The notes beneath the pieces are model-generated. The model saw only the letters and a program-made list of their open reading frames with translations. It was not told where the DNA came from and did not search any database. 64,000 bases of DNA, taken from positions 1 to 64,000 of the forward strand of contig JBMONI010000019.1 of the NCBI GenBank assembly GCA_049324575.1, given 5' to 3'. Numbering within the stretch: position 1 is the first letter of the stretch; each line of letters begins with the position of its first letter. This DNA is from JBMONI01 sp049324575 (lineage in GTDB: Bacteria; Omnitrophota; Omnitrophia; Omnitrophales; Aquincolibacteriaceae). The position numbers and the translations under genes were made by a program. Of the stretch, positions 24,826 to 33,483 are shown in pieces.

Positions 24826-27800
24826 TTACTCGAAAAGCTTCAGGTCCGAAATAGCGCCAGAAGGATCTGCCGGATGCTCAGTTTTCGGCTTCTTTTCCCC
24901 TAGCTTTTTTTCGTCTTTTTGAAGGAAATCTTGAAGGATTTCATCGCTGGACCGCCCCGCGGGCCGCGGATCCTGAAACGGCGGTTCTGGCAAGTTCGGT
25001 GGAAGGCCTTCCGCCGAGGAAAAAAGATGCTTTTTCAGATACTCCACTTCCCGCCGGCTCTTGGCGGCTTCCTGTTTCCAGTGATCGATCTCGTCCGCGC
25101 AAACGGTGAGACGCCGGACGAAGAGCTCGCGGCCGAGACTGAGCTTTTCTTCGAGTTCCGCGCATTTTTGCTTCAGGGCCTCGGCCTCCCGCGTCATGTC
25201 GGTCGAAACGCGGCGGTCCGCCACAACAAGCTTTTGTTCGAGCTCACGTGCCCGCGCGGCGGCCTCTTGATGCTGCCGTTGCCAATTCTCAAGCTGGCGG
25301 CGCTCCTCGCTCAAAGAAGCCTGCATGGCCTGCTTCTCCGACTCGAGATCGTGGATCCGACGATCGACCTTCGCCCATTTTTCTTTCAGTTCCGCTGCTT
25401 CTTTGACCAGTTTCTCGTATTCGCGTGTCATGCCGGTCTCATTCAATTGCCGGCTCTGGCGGCTTTTTTCCAGTTCATCCTGCTTGGACCAAAGCGCGCG
25501 CTCGATCTCTTTTTTCTGGAATTCGAGTTCCTTGAAAACCTGCCGCATTTCCCCATGATAACTTTCGATCTCGAGGAACCGCTTCTTGAAATCGGCCGCC
25601 TGCTTCTCGTAAAGCGAAGCCTTCTGCTTCCACCCGCCGACCTCCTGGCTCAAGCGGCGCGCCTCTTCGCCCGCCTCGCTCCTGGCCTTCTCTTCCTGAG
25701 CGATCTTCTGCTCGTACTCGCGACGCTTGGCCTCCCACAGCTCTTCCAAAGCCCGCTTCTGCCCTTCCAGATGATTGCGCACCGATTCGAGCTCGCGCTT
25801 ATCGCCCACGACCTCGAGCAGCTCGCGGCGGAGCTTCTCGGCTTCGCTGCGCCAGATCTCGACCTCCTCCTGGTTCGTTTTTAGTTCTTTCTCGATCGTT
25901 TCCTGCAAACGGTTCCGGTTTTCCATGATCTCGAAATACTCCCGCTGTTTAACTTCAAGGAGATGTTCGAACTGGGTTTTCCGGTCTTCCCATTCCCTGC
26001 GGGCCTGTTCGAAATCGGCGTGGTCTTTTTCGATCCGCAGAAGTTTCTCGCTAAGCCGGTCCGCTTCGGCTTTCCACCGGAGCATTTCCTGGCGGCTCTG
26101 CTCGGCGGCCTCCCGGTGATCTCTCTGCAGCATCTCTTTTTCTTCGCGAAGGCGCTCAATAAAATCGTCTTTTTGCCGGATCAGGGTTTCGAACGCTTCT
26201 TTTTTGAACTCGAGGTCCTTGCGCAGGGCCTCGATATAATGTTTGTCCTGTTCCAGCGACCCGATCTGCTTCTCATAGTTCTCTTTCGCCTGCTTCCAGG
26301 ATTGCAGTTCCTCGTCTTTGTGTCTCAGCGCAGTCTCAAAAGAAACACGGTCCCGGTCCACCTCCAGCCGGACACGCTCCAGCTGTCCGCGGCTTTCTTC
26401 AAGCGCATGCGCCAAAGCCTTTTTCTCTTCTTCGAGCGCCTGGTACCGCGCAAAATGATTGCGGCGTTCCGCTTCGAATTCGACCATTTCTTCGCTGATG
26501 CTTTCGGCGACTTTTTTCCAGCGGAGGATCTCGGCAAGATCCTTCTCTTTCTCGAGTTTGGCCTCCTCCTCGATCCTTCCTTTTTCAAGAAGGGCCCGCT
26601 CGAGTGCTCCCTGTTTCTCTTTGATCTCGTTCTCATAACGGGAGCGGACCGTTTCGATCTCACGACGCATTCCTTCGGCCTCCCCCCGTTCCTTTTCAAG
26701 GATAGACACCCATCCTTCGAGCTCTTCCTTGCGGCGACGGACCGAGGCCCCTTCCTCCCGCTCATGGCTCAACGCCTGCTCCAGGCCGGCTTTCTTCGCT
26801 TCGATCTCCTGTCGGAGGCTTTCAAGGGTCCTTCGTTCGGCGTCAAGCTCCTCCAAACGGCGCGTCATCACGGACAGCTCTTCTTTGAGGCTCTTCACTT
26901 CGAATTCATACCCTCGCAAGCGGACTTCCATGCCCGCATGGGTCTCTTCGAGTTGTTTACGGATCTCGCTCTCGCGCCCCTGCCCCCTCAGCGCCTCCTC
27001 GACCTGTTTTTCCATTTCTTTTTTCTCGAGATCATAGTGCCGGGTCCCGGTCTCATGGCGTTCGCGAAGCTCCGTCAATGCTGTCCCGAGTTCAGTGATC
27101 GTCTCCTCGAGCCGCCGGCGCATCACGGTTTCTTCCTGGAGTTTTCCTTCGAGTCCCGCCTTCTCCACCGCATGGGTCCGGACCGTTTCATTCAATTGTT
27201 CACGGACCACGGCCAGATCTCTTTCCAGCCCACCCTTCGAGGCCTCGAGTTCTTCCAGCATGATTTCCATTTCACACCGGTCTTGTTTGATCAATTCCAG
27301 TTTTTGCAAAGTCGTCTCGATCTCTTCCTCAAGCACATGGATGCGATGGTCCAGGATCCCCCGTTCTTCTTTCCAACCCGATTCCAAACGGTTCCGTCCG
27401 GCCTCCGCTTCGCGTTTTTCAGCCAGGACCCGCTCCAACTCCGCCTGGAGATGCACACGCTCCTGTTCCGCCCCCGCGTAGCGGCGGCGAAACTCTTCCA
27501 ACTGGGCTCCGAGCGAAGCTTCGAGGTTTTCTTTCTCTTTGAGCGCGGCCTCATAGCGGCCCCGGAGCTCTTCGAGTTCCTGGCGCGTCGCAGACGTAAA
27601 AGATTCCATGGCCCGGTCAAGACTTTCGCGCTCCCGTTCGGCAACCTCCAAACGCTCCTTCAGGACGGCACGCTCTTCTTCCCTCGTTCTCTTTTCGGCG
27701 GACAGGCCCTCGATTGTCTGTTTCATGTCTCTTAATTCGGTTTCGTATCGATCCCGCGCAGCCTCCAGGCCCCGACGAATCGGCTCGGACTCCGCCTTCT

Positions 27801-30741
27801 CCCGCTCCAACGCAGAGATCCACTTTTCAAGCTCTTCGCATCGCGCACGTAATTGCGTTCCTTCCGCGCGTTCATGGTCCAGTGTTTTTTCGAGCTCGGC
27901 CAAACGCAAGACGAGATCCCGGCGCAACGTCTCTAGGGCCCCCTGCTGAGTATCGAGTTCCCGGATCCGTTGCACCTTCTGCGCAACCTGGCTCTCGAGA
28001 TCGAGGACCTGCGCTTCATAGCTCCGCACGCGGGTCTCAAGACCCGCTTTTGCTTCTTCAAAGCTTTGCCTTTCCGCGGCGTGCTGATGCGCCATAGCGT
28101 CATGACGCTCGCGCACCGCGGCCAGTCCTTGCTCAAGTTCGGCCTTAGCCGTCTCAAGCTCTTCCACGGCGCTTTCAAGACCGCGGCGGTCACGGTCGAG
28201 CATCTCCATCTTCTGGAACGCGCCGCCGATCTCCTCTTCCAATTCCCGGACACGCTGTCCCCAGGCATCGCGTTCTTCTTTCTGCGCCGATTCAACGCAG
28301 GCCGCGGCCTCTTCGGCTTTCTGCTTGGCTTCGAGTAACTGCTCTTTTTCCGCCCGGTACTGATTGCGTTCGGCCTCCGCGGCGCGATAACGCCCTTCGA
28401 ATTCCGCGATCTGCGCCCGCAGCGATTCCGTCAAACGGTCTTTTTCGGCCAAGGCTTCTTCATAACGGGCCCGCAATCCTTCGAGTTCGGCGTGACTTGC
28501 GGTCGCCAGGGACCCGATAGCCAGTTTCAGCTGTTCGCGCTCCCGTTCGGCCGAGGCCAGTTGTTCCTGAAAGACAGCCCGTTCTTCTTCCACATTCCGT
28601 TTTTCAGCCAGGATCAGTTCGATCGTCTGCTGTTTATCTTTCACTTCTTCGGCATACTGGTCCCGCATGCTCTCAAGCTCCTGGCGTGTCTTTTCAGATT
28701 CCGCGCGTTCTTTTTCCAGCGCGGCGATCCAGTTCTCGAGCTCATCTTTCCGGCGCCGGAGTTCGTCGCCCGCTTCGCGCTCCCGGCCCAAGGCACCTTC
28801 GAGTTCGGCTCGGCGCATTTCAAGGTCCTTTTGCAATCCTTCCAGCGATCCCTTGGCCGCTTCCATCTCCTCAAGACGTCGATGGAGGTCTTTTATTTGC
28901 TCCTGCAGGGTCCATATCTCGGTTTCATAACTGTTGATCCGCATCTGAAGACCCGCATTGGTCTCTTCAATCCTCTCCCGCGCCTCGGCCTCACGGCTGC
29001 GCGCTTCCACCTCTTCCCTCACACGTCCTTCCAGCTCAGCTTTTTCACGCTCATGCTCGCGCACCCCCTGCTCATAGCGGTCGCGAATGCAAGCGAGATC
29101 TTCTCCGAGCTCCTTTTTGGCCTGCTCCAGCTCTTCGAGCGCACCTTCCAATTCTTTGCGGTCCCGTTGCATCCATTCCAGTTTTTGAGAAGCAAAACCG
29201 ACCTCTTCCTCAAGTTCGTGGATGCGGCGCTCGGACATCTCGAGAGCTTCGCGATGGGTTGCCTCGGCTTTGGCCGAACCCGTTTCGATCGCCGTCTTTT
29301 CCTCGAAGAGCCGGTCACGATCGATCTTGAGCCGCGCGCGCTCCCCTTCGATCGCAAGCGCACGCTGGTCGATTTCTTCGATCTTGAGCCGCAGATCCTC
29401 GATCCTTCGCTCTTTCTCCTGCAGGGCCTCTTCATAACGGGCGCTTAAACCTTCCAGCTCCGCACGATTCGCTGTCTCGAGCGAGCGCACCGTTTCCTGC
29501 AGCGCTTTGCGCTCCAGCTCTCCGGCCTCCATTTCGGCTTTAAGCGCCGATTGCATATCCCGGCTCGCGATCGTCATCTGCAAATATTCTTTTTCCCGTG
29601 CGGCAAGCAGATTCAGAGCCGCTTCCAGTCTTTTCGCCCCGTGCTGAATCTCTTTCTCGAAAAACCCTTTTTGAGCTTCCAGTTGTTGGGTCCGGTCGGC
29701 CTCGACCACGCTCAAGAGCTCTTTGAGCCGTTCATTCTGTGTCTTCCACGATTCGACTTCCTCGCGGACCGTGCGAAGCTCGACCGCAAACTCTTCGCGG
29801 ACTTTTTCGAGCGTGCGCGTCAGTTCCCCGAAGTCCCGCTCACGCTCCGCGATGGACGCTTCCAACGCGCTTTTCTGGGTCCGGATTTCCTGGAGTTGCG
29901 TTTCCGCACCGGCGCGTTCGGCCTGAAGTCCTGCCAATTTCTGTTCCAGCCGCTCGGTCTCCCGTTTCCATTGCCCGGCCTGCTCACAAGCGCCGGCGAA
30001 CTGCCGTTCCAAGGTCATCTTGATCCGTTCTCCTTCACGCGTCAGCGTCGCCAAAGCGTCTTCGGCTTCAATCAAACAGGCCTGGAGCCTTTGCCGCTCG
30101 GCGCAGAGGTCTTCTTTTTCGCGGGCCGATCTTTCGAGGGTCGATTCGAGCGCTTCTTTTTCGGACCGGATCTTTTCGTATGAAGCTGCGCGCAGTGAAG
30201 ACGTTTCGCGCTCCGCCGCCAGCTCTTCTTCGGTCCTCTGCTTGATCTCTTCCAGCTGACGCCGCAGGTCCCGGATCAGGAGCAAATGCTCGTGCTGCTG
30301 CATTTCGCGCGCGTTCTCTTTCTTCACGGCGGCCGCCGCGTAGAGTTCTGCCGTCAGCACGGAGTTGCGGAAAAGGCGCCGTAGGACTTCGAGTTTCTGC
30401 CAAAGGTTCAGCGCCTGGATGGGATCTTGACCGGATGAGGGACCCGTTCCCGGAACGGGAGCATCCGAAAAACCTTTTTGAAGGTGTTGAAGAGCGCGGT
30501 CGAGGGTTCCCTGACTTTCCGCGACCCAGCGCTCATAGAACCGCGCGTTCGAACGCCCTTCCTTGAGGATCGCTTCGAAAAGCCCCTGGATGAGATCCAG
30601 TTCGGAGTGAAAGCGCTCCCACTCATTCTGGAGCGGTGCGTTCTCGGAACAATCGGGGGATGTTTGAGACCGTTTGGCAGAAAAGAATTTTTTCCAAAAT
30701 CCCTTTGGCCCCGGGCCGGTCGAATCTTCTTTCATCGCCAC
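24826..30741 (-). CDS. Giant coiled-coil protein with threefold repeat
   Basis: A 1,971-residue cytoplasmic protein with no signal peptide or membrane segment. The first ~140 residues look helical but mixed. About 145-1900 is almost unbroken coiled coil, rich in E, K, R, L and A. The last ~60 residues are Pro-rich and disordered-looking. Inside the rod a module of about 300 residues occurs three times: its opening motif AELEGLxARYEEAL is at about 427, 751 and (ELEELRGRYEAAL) 1055, and its closing motif LExWIxALEKE at about 668, 971 and 1341 (the third unit has an insertion). Further weak repeats with a regular tryptophan follow. GTG is the start, with GAGGA 9 bases before it; ATG two codons on is possible. 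Function is not recognised; size and form suggest a filament, scaffold or SMC-like rod without ATPase heads. Confidence 0.9.
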   Translation of the reverse strand: MAMKEDSTGPGPKGFWKKFFSAKRSQTSPDCSENAPLQNEWERFHSELDLIQGLFEAILKEGRSNARFYERWVAESQGTLDRALQHLQKGFSDAPVPGTGPSSGQDPIQALNLWQKLEVLRRLFRNSVLTAELYAAAAVKKENAREMQQHEHLLLIRDLRRQLEEIKQRTEEELAAERETSSLRAASYEKIRSEKEALESTLERSAREKEDLCAERQRLQACLIEAEDALATLTREGERIKMTLERQFAGACEQAGQWKRETERLEQKLAGLQAERAGAETQLQEIRTQKSALEASIAERERDFGELTRTLEKVREEFAVELRTVREEVESWKTQNERLKELLSVVEADRTQQLEAQKGFFEKEIQHGAKRLEAALNLLAAREKEYLQMTIASRDMQSALKAEMEAGELERKALQETVRSLETANRAELEGLSARYEEALQEKERRIEDLRLKIEEIDQRALAIEGERARLKIDRDRLFEEKTAIETGSAKAEATHREALEMSERRIHELEEEVGFASQKLEWMQRDRKELEGALEELEQAKKELGEDLACIRDRYEQGVREHEREKAELEGRVREEVEARSREAEARERIEETNAGLQMRINSYETEIWTLQEQIKDLHRRLEEMEAAKGSLEGLQKDLEMRRAELEGALGREREAGDELRRRKDELENWIAALEKERAESEKTRQELESMRDQYAEEVKDKQQTIELILAEKRNVEEERAVFQEQLASAEREREQLKLAIGSLATASHAELEGLRARYEEALAEKDRLTESLRAQIAEFEGRYRAAEAERNQYRAEKEQLLEAKQKAEEAAACVESAQKEERDAWGQRVRELEEEIGGAFQKMEMLDRDRRGLESAVEELETAKAELEQGLAAVRERHDAMAHQHAAERQSFEEAKAGLETRVRSYEAQVLDLESQVAQKVQRIRELDTQQGALETLRRDLVLRLAELEKTLDHERAEGTQLRARCEELEKWISALEREKAESEPIRRGLEAARDRYETELRDMKQTIEGLSAEKRTREEERAVLKERLEVAERERESLDRAMESFTSATRQELEELRGRYEAALKEKENLEASLGAQLEEFRRRYAGAEQERVHLQAELERVLAEKREAEAGRNRLESGWKEERGILDHRIHVLEEEIETTLQKLELIKQDRCEMEIMLEELEASKGGLERDLAVVREQLNETVRTHAVEKAGLEGKLQEETVMRRRLEETITELGTALTELRERHETGTRHYDLEKKEMEKQVEEALRGQGRESEIRKQLEETHAGMEVRLRGYEFEVKSLKEELSVMTRRLEELDAERRTLESLRQEIEAKKAGLEQALSHEREEGASVRRRKEELEGWVSILEKERGEAEGMRREIETVRSRYENEIKEKQGALERALLEKGRIEEEAKLEKEKDLAEILRWKKVAESISEEMVEFEAERRNHFARYQALEEEKKALAHALEESRGQLERVRLEVDRDRVSFETALRHKDEELQSWKQAKENYEKQIGSLEQDKHYIEALRKDLEFKKEAFETLIRQKDDFIERLREEKEMLQRDHREAAEQSRQEMLRWKAEADRLSEKLLRIEKDHADFEQARREWEDRKTQFEHLLEVKQREYFEIMENRNRLQETIEKELKTNQEEVEIWRSEAEKLRRELLEVVGDKRELESVRNHLEGQKRALEELWEAKRREYEQKIAQEEKARSEAGEEARRLSQEVGGWKQKASLYEKQAADFKKRFLEIESYHGEMRQVFKELEFQKKEIERALWSKQDELEKSRQSRQLNETGMTREYEKLVKEAAELKEKWAKVDRRIHDLESEKQAMQASLSEERRQLENWQRQHQEAAARARELEQKLVVADRRVSTDMTREAEALKQKCAELEEKLSLGRELFVRRLTVCADEIDHWKQEAAKSRREVEYLKKHLFSSAEGLPPNLPEPPFQDPRPAGRSSDEILQDFLQKDEKKLGEKKPKTEHPADPSGAISDLKLFE

Positions 30742-30847
30742 AAAGCAGGATCCTCACCTTCTCGTGTGTCTCAGGATTAGGCCGGAAGAACATTCCAACG
30801 CAGATTTCTTCGTACCCCGTAAAACTTACCGTCTGAATGGCCGATTT

Positions 30848-31645
30848 TCAAGCGCCGGAACGAAAAATCTTCCGTTTTCTATGCTCGAAAACCCTCCATA
30901 CGAGAGCCGCCACTCCGGGAATACGGATCAGGATAAGGAAAAGCCGGTTGATCCAGCCCGGAACGACGATGGTCTTATTGGAATGGACCGCCTGTAGCGA
31001 TAATTTAACAACTTTTTCAGCGGACATCCACAATATTTTTGGGACCCGGTCCCGACGGAACTCTTTATATTCAGGGGTGTTATGGAATTCTGTCACGGTC
31101 AGACCCGGGCAGAGAGCCTGGACCTTGATCCCAGTTCCCCGGAGATCTTTGGCCAAGGTCTCGGAGAAACTCACCAAAAACGCCTTGGTCGCGGAATAGA
31201 TCCCGCTTCCTGGAGAAGGGGTAAAAGCCGCCATGGAGGCCACTTGGATAATAACCCCATGGCCCCGATCGCGCATGACCGGGATCGCGGCCCGGGTCAG
31301 GCGAAGGACCGCGGTCATATGGACATCCGCCATTCGCAGGATGTTTTCGATGGGGATCTGATCGAACGAGCCTCGGAGCCCGAAACCCGCATTGTTGATC
31401 AGCCAGGTCACCCCATGCGTCGCAAAGACCCGCTCCAGCATTTTGACATCCCGGACCAAGTTCAGATCGGCGGGGATGGTCTCGATCCGGATGCGGTAGG
31501 TGCGGTTCAAGCGGCGGGCCAGTTCTTCGATCCTGCGGCTGCGCCGCGCGGTAAGCACAAGGTCGAATCCGCGGCCGGCAAGCGCTTCGGCGAAAGCAGC
31601 TCCGATGCCGCTCGAAGCACCGGTGATGAGGGCGGTTTCATTCAT
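30848..31645 (-). CDS. Short-chain dehydrogenase/reductase
   Basis: A 265-residue classical SDR with NAD(P) loop TGASSGIG, the structural NNAG, and the catalytic Ser-Tyr-Lys in VASMAAFTPSPGSGIYSATKAF (shown here split: Ser at the VASM site, Y-x-x-x-K at YSATK). An arginine after the first beta-strand turn (TARRSRR) favours NADP. The C-terminus adds a hydrophobic helix (NRLFLILIRIPGVAALVWRV) and a basic end, suggesting membrane association, as in the DltE/YqjQ-type subgroup. The substrate is not known. It follows the superoxide dismutase gene by 19 bases and precedes the coiled-coil gene by 106 bases. Confidence 0.9.
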   Translation of the reverse strand: MNETALITGASSGIGAAFAEALAGRGFDLVLTARRSRRIEELARRLNRTYRIRIETIPADLNLVRDVKMLERVFATHGVTWLINNAGFGLRGSFDQIPIENILRMADVHMTAVLRLTRAAIPVMRDRGHGVIIQVASMAAFTPSPGSGIYSATKAFLVSFSETLAKDLRGTGIKVQALCPGLTVTEFHNTPEYKEFRRDRVPKILWMSAEKVVKLSLQAVHSNKTIVVPGWINRLFLILIRIPGVAALVWRVFEHRKRKIFRSGA

Positions 31646-31664
31646 GAAAACCGGGCCCGCCGTT

Positions 31665-32240
31665 CTAAAGTTGGCTCTCCGCGAAATCCCAATTCACCAG
31701 ATTCCAGAAACTCTCGATGTATTTGGGGCGAAGGTTCCGGTAATCGATGTAATACGCGTGTTCCCAGACGTCACAGGTGAGAATCGGTTTAAGCTTCGTG
31801 GTCATGGGGTTTGCCGCATTCGAAGTCTGCACGATCTCGAGCGCCCCTGCCGGATTTTTGACCAGCCAAGCCCAGCCCGACCCGAAAAGATTCGCGGCCG
31901 CATCGGAAAATTTCTGTTTGAAATCCGCAAAAGACCCGAACTGTTTTTTGATCGCCTCCCCGATCGCTCCCCGGGGCTCCCCGCCCCCCTGAGGGCGGAG
32001 ACACTGCCAGTAGAACGTATGGTTCCACACCTGGGCCGCGTTATTGAAAACAGGACCGCTCGAAGAAAGCACGATTTCTTCCAAGGAGCGCTTGGCCTCC
32101 GGTTTTCCTTCCGTCAAGGCGTTCAATTTGGTGACATAGGCCTGGTGATGTTTCCCGTAGTGGAACTCCAGGGTTTCTTTGGAAAGATGAGGGACCAGTG
32201 CATCCGTAGCATAAGGCAATCGCGGGAGTTCAAAAGCCAT
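31665..32240 (-). CDS. sodB: Superoxide dismutase (Fe type)
   Basis: Converts superoxide to peroxide and oxygen. The 191-residue protein shows metal ligands His in FHYGKHHQAYV, His in NHTFYWQCL, and Asp/His in DVWEHAYYIDYRN. The context (FYWQCLRPQGGG, and a Gln residue at GSFADFKQKF rather than the Mn-type pattern) and overall length fit the iron group, though cambialistic use cannot be excluded. AAAGGAGG precedes the ATG. It appears to lead a short transcript with the SDR gene, and suggests exposure to oxygen. Confidence 0.95.
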   Translation of the reverse strand: MAFELPRLPYATDALVPHLSKETLEFHYGKHHQAYVTKLNALTEGKPEAKRSLEEIVLSSSGPVFNNAAQVWNHTFYWQCLRPQGGGEPRGAIGEAIKKQFGSFADFKQKFSDAAANLFGSGWAWLVKNPAGALEIVQTSNAANPMTTKLKPILTCDVWEHAYYIDYRNLRPKYIESFWNLVNWDFAESQL

Positions 32241-32313
32241 GGCGAACCTCCTTTACCTATACAGGTTGATGATCATACAGAAAAAGTATACAAGACCGGG
32301 CAAGCATGCTCCC

Positions 32314-33483
32314 CTATTCGTCCTCTTCAGAAGGAGGCGGAACATAGGTTTCTCCGGCCTTCATGATCCTGAAAAACTGGTTCAACTTAATCTGCAGGTC
32401 TTCGAAATCGTTAAACACCAGCGCATGGTATCTTGAGAAAGTCTTGATCGCCCGGTCCTCAAGAGCCGCATAACAAAAAACCATGACCGGGATCTCGGCG
32501 GTTGCTTTGTTCTTTTTGAGATCGCAATAAATATCCTCGGTCATGAACTCGGAGACCTCGTCCCAAAACTGACAGAAAACGAACTTGGGCTGTTCCCGCT
32601 CCGCGGTCTCGAGGATCTCCTTTGGCGTATGGCATAATGTAATCTGATAGCCCAGCTGATGAAAATATCCCGAGATCTTTTTCAGAAGCATGTCCTGGGT
32701 CCCCGCTAAAAGGATATGGGTCTTATCGTCCAGGGACAGTTTCGCATGCCACCAGGCATGCTCTTCCCCTTTCTCATCCAAGCCGGCCGCAATGCGGTCC
32801 TGCAGCGTTTTTAACTCCCCGTGTTTCTCTCCGGCCGGAGGTTTTGGGGGGACCGGGCTCTTGGGCGTCTGGACCGAAGGCGCAGAAGGCCCCGAAGGCG
32901 CTGACGCCTCGGCCCCGGCGGCCTCGTTGCGATCCTTCTCGGAAGGCGCAGAAGGCGGTGGAGGTTCGGGAACTTCGGAAGCTCCTTGCGAGGATGGTTT
33001 CGAGACCGCTTCGGTCTTCTTCTGGCGGATCAGTGCGGCCGGGTCCGGCTTGTTTTCCAGGATTTTCTGAAGCGCTTCGGGAGACAACGGTTTCTCGGAA
33101 GAAGACGGCGGCTTTCGGACGATCCCGAAGACTGCATCGACCGCTGAAATGACATCGTCTTTTTTCAAAGGTTTGGCGAGAAAGGCCCGCACCGCGAATT
33201 CCTCGAATAGGGTCGACATGGACCGGCGTGCGGAAAGGATAATGACCGGAATACGGCTTGTGTCGTCAGGCTCGGAAGCTATTTTCTGGACCAACTCATA
33301 CCCGGACACTTTGGGCATGATCGCATCGATGAGCAAGAGATCCGGTTTCTGGCTTTTGGCTTTCTGGAGCGCCTCTTCCCCGTCTTCCGCCAGAAGGACC
33401 TCGTAGCCGGCATCCTTGAGAGCCGACTCCAGCATCATCAAAAGGGCTTTATCATCGTCAGCGATCAGAACGCGTTTGGCCAC
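32314..33483 (-). CDS. Response regulator with a second, degenerate receiver
   Basis: A 389-residue two-domain regulator. The N-terminal receiver (1-122) is intact: acidic D9-D11, phospho-acceptor D53 (LLLIDAIMPK) and K104 (LAKPL). It shares the ILSARRSM text with the regulator at 20224-20646. A Pro/Ser/Ala/Glu-rich linker (about 125-225) follows. The C-terminal part (about 250-375, from ILLAGTQDML) again looks like a receiver fold but has FVFCQFWDE where the phospho-Asp should be and no lysine loop, so it is a pseudo-receiver. GTG is the start, with GGGAGG 7 bases upstream; it lies inside the last 19 bases of the dihydroorotase gene. No DNA-binding domain is seen. Confidence 0.85.
   Translation of the reverse strand: MAKRVLIADDDKALLMMLESALKDAGYEVLLAEDGEEALQKAKSQKPDLLLIDAIMPKVSGYELVQKIASEPDDTSRIPVIILSARRSMSTLFEEFAVRAFLAKPLKKDDVISAVDAVFGIVRKPPSSSEKPLSPEALQKILENKPDPAALIRQKKTEAVSKPSSQGASEVPEPPPPSAPSEKDRNEAAGAEASAPSGPSAPSVQTPKSPVPPKPPAGEKHGELKTLQDRIAAGLDEKGEEHAWWHAKLSLDDKTHILLAGTQDMLLKKISGYFHQLGYQITLCHTPKEILETAEREQPKFVFCQFWDEVSEFMTEDIYCDLKKNKATAEIPVMVFCYAALEDRAIKTFSRYHALVFNDFEDLQIKLNQFFRIMKAGETYVPPPSEEDE

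Noticed and set aside
25963..27735. Plus-strand open frames opposite the coiled-coil gene
   Set aside because: They arise from the E/K/R-rich codons of the minus-strand gene read backwards (F/L/S-rich) and have no start signals.
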